Shown in pieces: positions 35,239-44,554 of a DNA stretch of 64,000 nucleotides. How positions within the stretch are numbered: position 1 is the stretch's first letter; every line of letters begins with the position of its first letter. The stretch is taken from contig JAIQFZ010000022.1 of assembly GCA_020073015.1 (NCBI GenBank), positions 18,110 through 82,109 of the forward strand. The letters run 5' to 3'. This stretch comes from Terriglobia bacterium. GTDB lineage: Bacteria; Acidobacteriota; Terriglobia; Terriglobales; Acidobacteriaceae. The notes beneath the pieces were generated by a model. The model was not told the origin of the DNA. It saw only the letters and a program-made list of their open reading frames with translations, and ran no database searches. Both the position numbers and the translations under genes were made by a program.

Positions 35239-35550
35239 ATGCGGAAATTCGTGATGTTGATGTTCGTGATGATGATGGCGTCGGTGCTGGCGGTGCCGGC
35301 GTTCGCGCAGACCGGCGGAGGCGCAGCTGGTTCAACCAACTGGGTGGCAATCACTTCTGGTTTCGCGATCGCCATCGCAGCCGGGTTGGCGGCGCAAGGG
35401 CAAGGCCGTACCGCATCGGCGGCGTGCGAAGCGCTCGGACGCAATCCGGCTGCCCGCGCGGGCATTCAGGTGGCGCTGATTCTGGGTCTGGCCTTTATCG
35501 AGTCGTTGGTGCTGTTCACGCTCGTGATTATTTTCGTGAAAGTCTTGTAG
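35239..35550 (+). CDS. atpE: ATP synthase F0 subunit c with signal-like N-terminus
   Basis: 103 residues, about 20-25 longer than typical c subunits. The AGGAGAAG ribosome site fits the ATG at 35239. Residues 1-24 (VMLMFVMMMASVLAVPAFAQ) look like a cleavable signal peptide. The hairpin follows: helix 1 (NWVAITSGFAIAIAAGLAAQGQGRTASAA), the polar loop ALGRNPAAR, and helix 2 with ALILGLAFIESLVLFTLVII. The ion-binding Glu is in FIES, with a Gln in helix 1 (GQGRT) at the position used by Na+-binding rings and a Ser after the Glu. A Phe replaces the usual Tyr. Genes for b, delta and F1 subunits are not here. Confidence 0.95.
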   Translation: MRKFVMLMFVMMMASVLAVPAFAQTGGGAAGSTNWVAITSGFAIAIAAGLAAQGQGRTASAACEALGRNPAARAGIQVALILGLAFIESLVLFTLVIIFVKVL

Positions 35551-35582
35551 AACCAGTCGCTCGGAGTTCGTAGTTCGTAAGA

Positions 35583-35609
35583 AAGGCCTCTGCTTCGGCG
35601 GGGGCTTTT
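35583..35609 (+). terminator. probable rho-independent terminator after atpE
   Basis: AAGGCCTCTGC (35583-35593 region), loop TTCG and GCGGGGGCTTTT form an 11-pair stem with three G-T pairs, ending in TTTT. It lies 33 bp after atpE. Confidence 0.65.
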
Positions 35610-35657
35610 GTATGCTTGCGCTGGGATTTCCGAGCTGCGGCTTCGAGCAAGCGAGGA

Positions 35658-35685
35658 GCGAGTGGCGAGTGGCGAGTGGCGAGCA
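35658..35685. repeat. tandem 7-mer GCGAGTG, about 3.6 copies
   Basis: Three exact copies of GCGAGTG plus GCGAGCA. The same words occur in the nuoK-nuoL gap (24404-24435). It lies in the convergent gap between atpE and the minus-strand HEAT/PilZ gene. Confidence 0.7.
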
Positions 35686-35724
35686 GGGAGCCGCGAAACG
35701 TCAAGCTAAAGCCAAGAGCCTGCT

Positions 35725-38475
35725 CTACCCTTTGCGTTCGCCGTCCCAGGTATCAGAACGATTGCCGGGGGCCTTCTCCAAGGCTTCCATCAGGAGGCGG
35801 CGCAGGCGGTGGCGGCTGTCGAGGTCCATGCCGACAAACTCAAAGCCGATTTCGTTGACGCGGGCGCGGCGCAGCAGGATCTGGCCGCGGATTTTTTTCA
35901 CGCCGAGTGAGATCTCGACGTTGGCTTCGGAACCGACGCGCAAGTTGTCGTTGCGCGTACCCATTCCGCCACCCAGGCTCATTTCCCGCATCACGATATT
36001 CGATTTTCCCCAGGAACTGGAGAGAGTGGCGGAGAGTGTGCGCGGCAGAATAATGCGATCGTAGCGGCGCTGGCGGACCCAGGGGCAGGCCGGAGCCGGA
36101 TCGAGAGGAGTGATCGCCAGTTCCGCCGTTTCCAGGCCGCTGTCGCCCAGGGCTTGCGCGCCGTAGCGGGGATCGATTTTCGACAGTGCCTGCGCGGCCG
36201 CAATCCGCAGCTCGCGGTGCTGGCTGTACCCCCAGATCTTTTTGTCTTCCATGATGGAGCGCAGCACAGGAACTGCTTCGGTTTCGCGCAAGCGCCCCAG
36301 GGTTTCGACGGCTTTCAGTTGCACGAAGGGCGGCCGGGAACGAGTCTCACCCGAGGCTGCCAGTGCGATCAGACTGGAACTGGCGCTGCGGTCCAGGCTC
36401 ATGCCGATTTCGTCGATCGCCTCGGGCAAGATCAGGGCATCGAGCAATTCGAGCAATTCCAGCAGCGTGCGTCCGCGATCCGGAGCAGCGCCGTAGGCGA
36501 TCTGGCGTACGATGACGTCCTGGTAGAAGCGGTTAAACTCGGACATGCGCGAGGGCAGCAGTTCGAGCAGGTAGGTGACGGCCAGACGGCTGAGCAGGCC
36601 CACGGTAGACGCCGCCTGCCGCGGCTGGCCGACGCGTAACATTTCGCGCAAATCATCGACGCCGGGCTGTCCCAGTTCACTCACCAGCTCCACGATGCGA
36701 TCGCACTCGACTCGCTTCTGGGAGCGGAAGAACCGGTCGGCCAGTTGTTCCACCGCGTTTCTGGGAAGCTGCTGCAGGACGTTGACGAGTTCTTCGGGAA
36801 CCTCGGTCGCGTTGATCGCCTCTTCGATCATTTCGGGCAGGCGGTTTTCGATGCCCATGCGGGAGCGCAAATCCTGAACCAGGACGGGCCGCGCCTCAGC
36901 GATACGATCGAGCGAGATACAGACTTCGGCAATCGCCTTATATTTCTTGCGGGAACACGCTTCCTGGCCAAAGCGCGTGTAGGCTGCACCGAGAAGACTT
37001 TGAATCTCGGGGTCGTTTTCCTTGCTCAGCTTCTCCGCCATGAGATCGATGGCACTGGGCATGACCTCGTCGGGCGCGCTGGCGTACAGGTCGGCAATTT
37101 GAGAAAGGCCGATGGCGGTCTTGCGCCGGGGCTCCGCATCCCTGGCGTCGAGGCAGCTGCAGTAGTTGGCCAGGATCTTGGCGGCTACTTCCTGGTCGCC
37201 GCGTTCCAGAAGCACTTCGACGAACTGGCGGATGTTGCGGGGAGGAACGCAGGCGGCCTCGCCCGAGAGCAGAACGCTTTTCTTGCCCGCTTCCGGAACC
37301 TCGGCCCAGAACATGCGATCGAGAATGTCAGCGTGGGACTCGATGAGGATGCCGGCCTTGCCCATCTTGTCTTCCTGGACGCGCAGGATCTGGCGCAGCG
37401 TGTCCATCTGCCGGCTCATGTGCTCCATCATCTGGTGCACGGCGTTGACCTTGACTTCGCCCTTTGAATAACGGTCGAGGGCGAACTTGATGGCCATATG
37501 CTCCGCGGCCTTCATCAGCAGCGGAGTGTCGCTGGCCTCCTGATCGTGCGAGACCTGGGCGGCCAAAGATTCGAGTAACCCTGCGAGGTTAACTTTCGCG
37601 CCTTCCGGGGCCCTGCCGAGTTCGATCTTAAGATTTTCCGGGGAAGCGTTGGGATCCTGCATGGCCTGGCCAAAATGCGTGAGCAGGCGGATGGTCTGGA
37701 TCACTTCCTCTTCCTGCAAGGCAACGACGCCGCCCTTCCAGGCTGGACCGCCGCCACTGCCGCCGCGTCCCGTTCCTGTGCCGCCACCCCCGCCACTGCC
37801 GGTACCGCTGCTCCCGTTACCACCACCACCGGGAATGGGAACTGTGGGGACACTGCCCAGCGGTGCGCCGCCGGGTTCGCCGGATCCTCCGGAGTTTGCT
37901 CCCTGCGCGGCGGCGATCAACTGCAGCAGTTTCTGCGGATCGTTGAGCCACTGCTTGAACTCCGGTCCCAGCGACTGGGCCGCGATCTGGGCCGCGATGG
38001 AGATTTCTCCCGTGGCCGGATCGGCTGCGACGAACTTCACTTCGTTGATGCGGATGGAAGAATTCTTGTTGTCGCCCAGCGCGTCCTTGATCTGTTTGGC
38101 GAAGTCCTGCGCCTTGGATCCGCCCATGGCGAACGCGCGCACCAGGCGGGTGAAGTCGTCGAGCGTGACCTTGTTCGAAAAATGAATGCTGGCCAGTCCC
38201 GCCGCTGTCAACAATTGGGCGAAAGTGCGCTCGGCTTGGCCGGTGCTGAGCGGGATACCGTCGAGCAGAAGTTTGTTGTCTGAGACGCCCAGCAGGAAGC
38301 CGTTATCTCCCCCAAGCGCCTGTTGCAACTCAGCCCAAGTCGTCTGGAACTGCCCTTCGGTGCGCTTGTGATTCACTCCATACAGCCGGGTGTACTTGAC
38401 TAGAATGTTGAGGCTGTGAATGAACGCCCGCGCGGACGCGCTGCGGCCGGCTTCATTTTGGGCGGCGGTCGAGAT
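35725..38475 (-). CDS. large HEAT-repeat-like protein with C-terminal PilZ domain (probable AUC start)
   Basis: The first standard start codon is GTG at 38376 (883 residues). However, the frame stays open upstream and encodes a protein-like segment, FIHSLNILVKYTRLYG, joined to NHKRTEGQ. A perfect AGGAGGT (38481-38487) lies 5 bases before an in-frame ATC at 38475, with no ATG, GTG or TTG between. Starting at ATC gives about 916 residues. Domains in order (916-residue numbering): N-terminal alpha/beta module (about 1-180), Gly/Ser-rich linker (about 190-250), long helical HEAT-like array (about 255-800), then PilZ (RQRRYDR, MREMSLGGGMGT, LRRLLMEAL). PilZ domains bind cyclic di-GMP; the RxxxR and SLGGG-type motifs are partly kept. 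It is cytoplasmic, with no signal peptide. The role is unknown. Confidence 0.82.
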   Translation of the reverse strand: MSTAAQNEAGRSASARAFIHSLNILVKYTRLYGVNHKRTEGQFQTTWAELQQALGGDNGFLLGVSDNKLLLDGIPLSTGQAERTFAQLLTAAGLASIHFSNKVTLDDFTRLVRAFAMGGSKAQDFAKQIKDALGDNKNSSIRINEVKFVAADPATGEISIAAQIAAQSLGPEFKQWLNDPQKLLQLIAAAQGANSGGSGEPGGAPLGSVPTVPIPGGGGNGSSGTGSGGGGGTGTGRGGSGGGPAWKGGVVALQEEEVIQTIRLLTHFGQAMQDPNASPENLKIELGRAPEGAKVNLAGLLESLAAQVSHDQEASDTPLLMKAAEHMAIKFALDRYSKGEVKVNAVHQMMEHMSRQMDTLRQILRVQEDKMGKAGILIESHADILDRMFWAEVPEAGKKSVLLSGEAACVPPRNIRQFVEVLLERGDQEVAAKILANYCSCLDARDAEPRRKTAIGLSQIADLYASAPDEVMPSAIDLMAEKLSKENDPEIQSLLGAAYTRFGQEACSRKKYKAIAEVCISLDRIAEARPVLVQDLRSRMGIENRLPEMIEEAINATEVPEELVNVLQQLPRNAVEQLADRFFRSQKRVECDRIVELVSELGQPGVDDLREMLRVGQPRQAASTVGLLSRLAVTYLLELLPSRMSEFNRFYQDVIVRQIAYGAAPDRGRTLLELLELLDALILPEAIDEIGMSLDRSASSSLIALAASGETRSRPPFVQLKAVETLGRLRETEAVPVLRSIMEDKKIWGYSQHRELRIAAAQALSKIDPRYGAQALGDSGLETAELAITPLDPAPACPWVRQRRYDRIILPRTLSATLSSSWGKSNIVMREMSLGGGMGTRNDNLRVGSEANVEISLGVKKIRGQILLRRARVNEIGFEFVGMDLDSRHRLRRLLMEALEKAPGNRSDTWDGERKG

Positions 38476-38603
38476 GGCGGACCTCCTCGTTCCTAGGGAG
38501 TTCGTGTTTAAGCCTAAGCCGGAAAGTGACCTAATGCACGATTACGGAGGTAATTGGATGCCCCGGGGCTGATACGCAGAGTGAGCCGAAAGGAGGTGTC
38601 CCA

Positions 38604-39422
38604 ATGGGTGGGGCGCAGGGGCGCGGTACACTGGGTGACACGGCACGCCGTGTGCCGACACGGGTCCTCATGCAAATCCGCGTGCTTTTCTTTGGGGTGC
38701 TACAAGAACTGGTGGGGCGATCGAGTGACACCATCGAACTGCCCGAAGGGGCGAGGGTTGAGGCTGTGCTCCGCCATTACTCGCGGCAGGCCCCGCGTTT
38801 TGAGGCGATGCTGCCGTCCTTGGCGCTTTCTGTGAACCAGGAATATTCCAGGGCAGACGTGGTTTTGCTGCCAGGCGACGAAGTGGCGTTCTTGCCGCCC
38901 GTGAGTGGCGGAGCACCGGAATCTGGGACGGCGCGAGATGAAGTGCTCCTGGTGCGCGAGCCGATTGCGGCGCAGGCGGTCATCAAGAGATTCAAGCTGC
39001 CGGAAGATGGCGCGGCGGTAATTTTTGACGGCGTGGTGCGGAACAACACGCGCGGGCGGCGCACACTCTATCTCGACTATGAAGCCTATGAAGCCATGGC
39101 CCTGACGAAGATGGCAGCCCTGGCGGAAGAGTCGCGAGCGCGCTTCGGCGTGCGGCAGGTGGCCCTGGTACATCGGTTGGGCCGGTTGCAGATTGGCGAG
39201 ACGAGCGTGCTGATCGTGGTCGCCTCGGCCCACCGCGGCCCGGCGTTTGAGGCGTGCCGGTGGATCATCGACACGCTGAAGAAAACGGTGCCGATCTGGA
39301 AGAAGGAGTACTTCGAGGATGGCGCGGTGTGGGCCGACGGAGAGCCGTTTCCCGAAGAAATTCGGCGTCCGGCAGGCACGGCGGGGGAGCAGCCCGCATC
39401 CAAAGGAACATCCCGCATATGA
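38604..39422 (+). CDS. MoaD-MoaE fusion, molybdopterin synthase
   Basis: 272 residues if translation starts at the ATG at 38604, which has AGGAGG 6-7 bases upstream. An internal ATG at 38670 gives the conserved start MQIRVLFFGVLQELVGR without the 22-residue leader. MoaD spans about 23-103 and ends in the sulfur-carrier LPPVSGG. MoaE follows (about 115-250) with HRGPAFEACRWIIDTLKKTVPIWKKEYFEDG, including the catalytic Lys pair. Together they convert cPMP to molybdopterin. In a fusion the di-Gly of MoaD is internal (102-103), so cleavage would be needed to form the thiocarboxylate, as known for mycobacterial MoaX. The last 4 bp overlap the VWA gene. Confidence 0.9.
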   Translation: MGGAQGRGTLGDTARRVPTRVLMQIRVLFFGVLQELVGRSSDTIELPEGARVEAVLRHYSRQAPRFEAMLPSLALSVNQEYSRADVVLLPGDEVAFLPPVSGGAPESGTARDEVLLVREPIAAQAVIKRFKLPEDGAAVIFDGVVRNNTRGRRTLYLDYEAYEAMALTKMAALAEESRARFGVRQVALVHRLGRLQIGETSVLIVVASAHRGPAFEACRWIIDTLKKTVPIWKKEYFEDGAVWADGEPFPEEIRRPAGTAGEQPASKGTSRI

Positions 39423-40327
39423 AGCGAGCCTATCTGGCCCTCATGGTTCTCGGTTGCGCCCTGGCGGCGGCGCAGGAACCGGAAACCACACTCAAGGTGG
39501 ACGTCAAGCTGGTGAACGTGTTCGTGACGGTCACCGACAGCCACGGCGCTCCGGTGGGCAGCCTGCAGAAGGAAAATTTTCTGCTCAAGGAAGATGGCAA
39601 GGAGCAGAAGATCGCGATCTTCGACCGCGAATCGGAACTGCCGCTTTCAATCGTGCTGGCGGTGGATACGAGTTTGAGCACTAGGAAGGACTTGCCGCTC
39701 GAGCTCGCGTCGGCGCGCAAGTTTGCGCACACCATTCTGCGTCCGCAGGACGGCCTGTCGCTCTACAAGTTCAGCGAAGAAGTCAACGAGGTGGTGCCGT
39801 TCACCTCCGACCTGAAGCGGATTGATGCGGGCATCGATCGCATCCGCAACGGCGCGGCGACGGCGCTCTATGACGCGGTGTTCCTGGGATCGAGGGCGCT
39901 GGGCAAGCGGCAGGGAAGAAAGGTGATGGTCGTGATCACCGATGGCGGAGACACGGTCAGCCAGGTTGATTACCAGCAGGCGCTGCGGGCGGCCGAGGAA
40001 GCGGAGGCGATCATCTACAGCATCATTGTTGTGCCGATCGAAGCGAGCGCCGGGCGCGACACCGGCGGCGAACATGCTCTGATTCAGATTTCCGGAGACA
40101 CGGGCGGGAAGTATTACTACGCCACCTCGCTGGCGCAACTGGACGAAGCCTTCCGCAAGATCAGCGATGAACTGCGCACGCAGTATCTGCTGGCCTACTA
40201 TCCTTCGCAGCGCTATTCCGATTCGGAGTTCCGGCGGATCCAGGTGGACTTGGCGAAAGCGCCGGCGGGGGTGGGCTATCAGGCGCGCTACCGGGCGGGG
40301 TACTACACCACCAAGGGCGATTGGTAG
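39419..40327 (+). CDS. exported VWA-domain protein (acidobacterial VWFA-related type)
   Basis: 302 residues from the ATG at 39419, which forms an ATGA overlap with the MoaD-MoaE gene. A signal peptide (LALMVLGCALAAAQ) precedes a VKLVNVFVTVTDSHGAPV beta segment typical of the TIGR03436 group. A von Willebrand A domain follows (about 80-260) with an intact metal-adhesion site: DTSLS in strand 1, the Thr of the ATALYDAV loop and ITDGGD. The C-terminal part (RRIQVDLAKAPAGVGYQARYRAGYY) is also family-typical. It is likely a periplasmic or surface-exposed adhesion or protein-binding module. Linkage to molybdopterin synthesis is unexplained. Confidence 0.88.
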   Translation: MKRAYLALMVLGCALAAAQEPETTLKVDVKLVNVFVTVTDSHGAPVGSLQKENFLLKEDGKEQKIAIFDRESELPLSIVLAVDTSLSTRKDLPLELASARKFAHTILRPQDGLSLYKFSEEVNEVVPFTSDLKRIDAGIDRIRNGAATALYDAVFLGSRALGKRQGRKVMVVITDGGDTVSQVDYQQALRAAEEAEAIIYSIIVVPIEASAGRDTGGEHALIQISGDTGGKYYYATSLAQLDEAFRKISDELRTQYLLAYYPSQRYSDSEFRRIQVDLAKAPAGVGYQARYRAGYYTTKGDW

Positions 40328-40510
40328 GCGGGCAGGCGTAGGAAGCCTGATCCACACTCTGGAACCCCCGTTCTCAAAAACCTATACATCGCCCCGGGGA
40401 AGTGGGCGCATCTAGTAAACTGTTCTATTCCATTGCGGTTGAAAACCAAGACCTTAGATGCGGGACCCCTGCCGGTTCCCACTTGCGGTTCTGCTCCCAG
40501 GAGATGCACT

Positions 40511-43500
40511 TTGTTCAATTGGTCGGGTATGCAACGACGCTGGCTTGCCCATTTTGTGTTTACGGGCCTGTGCCTTCCTCTTTTTCTCACTTGCCTCTGT
40601 TTGGCTTTAGTGGCCCAGGCGGGAGCACAGGAGACGCCGGCTCCGGGTACCGGGACGATTCAGGGCACGGTCCGGGACTCGGACGGCAATCCGATCGAGG
40701 GGGCCCGCGTGGCGTTCCACTCCAAGGACACCGAGACCGGCGGCCAGACTCGCTCGGCGAAGGACGGCTCGTACGCCTCCGAGGCGCTGCCGCCGGGCGT
40801 GTACACGGTCCGGGCGGATGCGCAGGACTATCTTCTGGCTGAGACGCCGGTCACGGTGCAAGCGGGCGCGGCGGCTGCGGCTGATTTCAAACTGGAAGAG
40901 ATTAATCCCGGCCCGGCGCGGCTGGAGACCAAGATTGCAGGGGATGCGGCCAACACGCTACCCATCAATGGACGGAATTATCTGAGCGCAGCTCGCATTG
41001 AGGCGGGCACGCAAGTGGTCGATGGCGCAGTCCTCGATCCGGGGAAGAGCGGGTTCCAGGCGATCTCGATCAATGGCCTCTGGGGACGCACGACGCACTA
41101 CGACGTGGACCAGGTGGAGTCGATGGATGAGACGCGGGGCGCATCGACGCTGGCCCTGCCGTCCGAGGCGGTGAGCGAGGTGACGATTACGCGCGCTACC
41201 CCGGAGGTGTATCAGTCGCTGAATGCGGCGGGAGCGGTCAACATCACCACGCGCTCGGGCACCGACGAGTGGCACGGCAATCTGTTCGGCAATTATCGCG
41301 ACCGGCGCGCGGGGCTTGCGGGATTCCCCTCGGGCGATCCAAAGTACAGCCGGCAGCACTATGGATTTGGCGTCGGCGGAGCGGTGATCAAGGACAAGGC
41401 GTTCCTGTTCCTGAGCGGCGAACGCTTCAAGCAGGACGGCCAGCTGCCCTTTTACCAGGGCTTCCCGTACGCATTCTTAAACCTGCGGGACGCTTCCGAT
41501 CGCGACAACATGCTGACCGCGCGTCTGGACTACAACCTTTCCGAGAACGCGAAGTGGTTCGTGCGGCTGAGCTACGACAATGCGAAGCAGTTTGGGCCAA
41601 CCGATAGCTGGTCGAAGTTTCAGGACCAGGTGAATGTTCCGGCGGCGGTGGTTGGGTTGGACTGGAACCAAGGGCGGTTTGCGCACAGTGGGCGGTTTGG
41701 ATACCAGAAGCTGGTGAACGCGATCAATCCAGCGTTTGGGCAAGACTCGCTGCTCGTGCCTAACCACAGTGCGATTCATGAGCAGATTGGATCGTTTGCG
41801 CTGGGGCCGAGCAACGCGGGTCCGCGGCAGACGATCCAGCGCGATCTGTTTGGGCGCTACGACGGCCGCACGAACTATCGCGGTGTTCATACGCTGCGCT
41901 TCGGGGGCGCGGTTCATCGCATCACGCAGGGCGATTTCTATTCGCCAGGACTGAGTGGGCCGTCGGTGACGAGTTCGAACGGACTGGATGTAATCAATGC
42001 GATCAACAGCAACCCAAGTCCGTTCCTGCTGCCGGGCGGAGCGGAGAATCCGCTGAACTATCCGGTCGGGACCTTCACGATTTACAACGGGCTGGGAAAC
42101 TTCAGCGAGAAGTCGGCGTTCAACCACTCAACGGGCGGGCATCTCGATACGCGGCTCGAGGGCTACGTGGCGGATACCTTCCAGGTGTTTCCGAACTTGA
42201 ATGTGACGGTCGGTGTGAACTACGTTCGGGACACCGGGCGCTTGAATAGCGATTTGGCGGCGACCCCGTGCTCGGCCATCAATACGACGATTGTGACGGC
42301 ACCGCCGTGTTCGGGGAGCGCGGGGATTCTCGATCTGTTCGGTAATGTTCCGGGACAGGGGCTCAGTGTGCACCATCCCAACTTTGACTTCGCACCGCAG
42401 GCGGGCATCGCGTGGGATCCGGGACACAATGGACGGACGGTGGTGCGCGCGAGTGGCGGCATGTTCTTCGACAATTTTCTCATGCAGAACGCGTATCAGG
42501 ACCGGATTAACCGGTTGTCGAATGGGCAATACGCTCGCAGCTTGACGCTGTGTCCGACGGGAACGGTGCTGTTTCCGGACAGCGCCAGCGTCAAGGACGT
42601 TGTGAGTTCCATAGACGGGCTCGATATCGCCACCCAAATCTGTGGCCAGCCGCTGGGAGCCACCATGATGCCAAATGGGGGCGAGCCGCCGGTGGTCGTA
42701 GCGGACGCAATCCAGGCCCTGCAAACCGCGTTCGTAGCAAGCCAATCCACGGTGACAAGCGGGGCGAATGTGTATTCGTTGGCCAACAGCCTGGCGAATT
42801 TTGGAGGAATGCTGGCGCCGACGTACAAAACGCCGCGCGTGGTTCACATGAGTCTCGGACTGCAGCGCGCGATCGGCGAGCACAGTTCGTTCTCGATCGA
42901 CTACGTGCGGCAGATCGGCACGCAGCTTCCGCTGGGGATCGACACGAATCATGTGGGCGACACGCGGTATCTGACCGACGGCAGCGATCCCAATCCGGCG
43001 AACAACACGTACAAGGCGGAACTGGATGCGATCAATGCGACGGTGGCGGCGAAGGGGCTGTCGGGGTTGTGCCCGCAAGCGACCTCGGCGGGTAGCAGCT
43101 CGCAAGCGGCAGTGAACTGCTACCTACAAAACGTTGTGGCTGCGAGCATCGCGGATTTTGCGCGCCAAGGGCTGGATTCCTCCAATGCGTTTTGTGGTCC
43201 GTTTCCGTGTGCGGTGTTGCAGAAACAGAACTTGGCAGGTGAGCCGCTGAAAGCCTCTTTCGGCGGGATCAATCCGGCGGTGGGATCGAACATCATGTTC
43301 TTTCCGACCGGGCGATCGAAGTACCAGGGTGTGAATGTTGGTCTCAAGACGTCGGGTGAGAATCTTGTGCGCGGAGTGCGGCACTGGGATCTGGCGTTCT
43401 CGTACACCTACTCGGCCTATGAGAGCAACATCGCCTCGCCCAACGGCAGCGGGGGCGACTATTCGGTGTTGCCGGTGGCCTTGGACTACGTCCGTCCGCA

Positions 43501-44233
43501 CGTGGGACACTTCGGCTCCTCGGGGCTGGACCGGCGCAGCTTGTTTGCGTTTACTCCGTCCGTGGAGTTGCGGCATGGGCCGCGGCTGACGATGATTGCG
43601 CAGATGGCGTCGCCGCTTCCGCTCACTCTTTATCTTCCGCAGCAGGACGGCGGCGGAGTGGCGGGCGAAATCTTCCGCACGGACTGGACCGGCGACGGCA
43701 CGGTCGGCGATCTCTTGCCGGGAAAAATGAAGATTGGAAGTGTAGGAAGATATACGGTCGACAACGTGGCCAACGCGATCAAGTCCTACAACACGAACTA
43801 CGCAGGAAAACTGACGCCGGCTGGAAATGATCTGGTGAGCGCGGGTTTGTTCAGTTCGAATCAACTGGCTGCGCTGGGCGCAGTGATGCCGCTGATTCAG
43901 CAGGTGAATCCCGGGGCAACGCCGACCTGGCTGAAGACGATCGATCTGCACCTGAGCTGGCCCTTCCATGTTGGAGACCGGTTCAAGATCGAGCCGAATG
44001 TTTCCGCGTTCAACATTCTCAACCTTGCGAATTTCGGGGGCGCGGGGCGGCAATTGAGCGGCGTACTCGATGGCTCACCGGGCACTTCCATCAACAACGC
44101 AACCGCGGCGGGCAACTGTGGAGGCTCGACCGCGTTCTGCACTTCGCGACTGGACCGCATTACGGCAGGTTCGGGAACGTTTGGAACGGGTGCTCCGCGG
44201 CAGGTAGAGTTTGGAGTGCGGGTGACGTTTTGA
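40511..44233 (+). CDS. TonB-dependent receptor, Oar-like
   Basis: A TTG at 40511 has AGGAGA 6 bases upstream and is preferred; the ATG at 40529 is the alternative, while the TTG at 40433 lacks a site. The 1240-residue product has a signal peptide (FVFTGLCLPLFLTCLCLALVAQAGAQ) and a carboxypeptidase-regulatory-like domain (about 45-120: GTIQGTVRDSDGNPIEGARVAF, GSYASEALPPGVYTVRADAQDY). A plug (about 140-260: INGRNYLSAARIEAG, AVNITTRSGTDEWHGNLFG) and a long barrel follow, ending PRQVEFGVRVTF. It belongs to the same class as the receptor at 30046 but is clearly diverged. Paired Cys occur in extracellular loops. The substrate is unknown. Confidence 0.9.
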   Translation: MFNWSGMQRRWLAHFVFTGLCLPLFLTCLCLALVAQAGAQETPAPGTGTIQGTVRDSDGNPIEGARVAFHSKDTETGGQTRSAKDGSYASEALPPGVYTVRADAQDYLLAETPVTVQAGAAAAADFKLEEINPGPARLETKIAGDAANTLPINGRNYLSAARIEAGTQVVDGAVLDPGKSGFQAISINGLWGRTTHYDVDQVESMDETRGASTLALPSEAVSEVTITRATPEVYQSLNAAGAVNITTRSGTDEWHGNLFGNYRDRRAGLAGFPSGDPKYSRQHYGFGVGGAVIKDKAFLFLSGERFKQDGQLPFYQGFPYAFLNLRDASDRDNMLTARLDYNLSENAKWFVRLSYDNAKQFGPTDSWSKFQDQVNVPAAVVGLDWNQGRFAHSGRFGYQKLVNAINPAFGQDSLLVPNHSAIHEQIGSFALGPSNAGPRQTIQRDLFGRYDGRTNYRGVHTLRFGGAVHRITQGDFYSPGLSGPSVTSSNGLDVINAINSNPSPFLLPGGAENPLNYPVGTFTIYNGLGNFSEKSAFNHSTGGHLDTRLEGYVADTFQVFPNLNVTVGVNYVRDTGRLNSDLAATPCSAINTTIVTAPPCSGSAGILDLFGNVPGQGLSVHHPNFDFAPQAGIAWDPGHNGRTVVRASGGMFFDNFLMQNAYQDRINRLSNGQYARSLTLCPTGTVLFPDSASVKDVVSSIDGLDIATQICGQPLGATMMPNGGEPPVVVADAIQALQTAFVASQSTVTSGANVYSLANSLANFGGMLAPTYKTPRVVHMSLGLQRAIGEHSSFSIDYVRQIGTQLPLGIDTNHVGDTRYLTDGSDPNPANNTYKAELDAINATVAAKGLSGLCPQATSAGSSSQAAVNCYLQNVVAASIADFARQGLDSSNAFCGPFPCAVLQKQNLAGEPLKASFGGINPAVGSNIMFFPTGRSKYQGVNVGLKTSGENLVRGVRHWDLAFSYTYSAYESNIASPNGSGGDYSVLPVALDYVRPHVGHFGSSGLDRRSLFAFTPSVELRHGPRLTMIAQMASPLPLTLYLPQQDGGGVAGEIFRTDWTGDGTVGDLLPGKMKIGSVGRYTVDNVANAIKSYNTNYAGKLTPAGNDLVSAGLFSSNQLAALGAVMPLIQQVNPGATPTWLKTIDLHLSWPFHVGDRFKIEPNVSAFNILNLANFGGAGRQLSGVLDGSPGTSINNATAAGNCGGSTAFCTSRLDRITAGSGTFGTGAPRQVEFGVRVTF

Positions 44234-44521
44234 ACTGGAAGGGATTGAGCGGAACCGGACAGCAGGGGCCGGAAATCACGGCGACGGTGGCTTGCCAGCG
44301 GCCTATCCTGGATTGTGAGCGTTCCCAGAGCGCGGTCCACGCGCAGTCTTAGACGTTGCACCCTTCCAACATCCGAAGGCTACATGAGGCGTCTGTTCCC
44401 GATGCACGCGTTTGTCGAGTTCGATCTGCAGCTCTGCGTTAGCATCAGCAACTGAAAAGTTTTGCACGATACCGCATTGCTTGGGACCATGGGAGAATCC
44501 GCGCCCGCCGTGCGATTTCGC

Positions 44522-44549
44522 TTGACACCGCTCGCGAACTAGCCATAAT
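44522..44549 (+). promoter_or_regulatory. sigma-70-like promoter
   Basis: TTGACA (44522-44527), a 16-bp spacer, and CATAAT (44544-44549). This is the best match to the consensus seen in the window, with transcription expected to start about 44556. Confidence 0.6.
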
Positions 44550-44554
44550 AAACC

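Noticed and set aside
35658..35685. tandem GCGAGTG repeats considered as a CRISPR remnant
   Set aside because: The unit is 7 bp with no spacers, and no cas genes are near.
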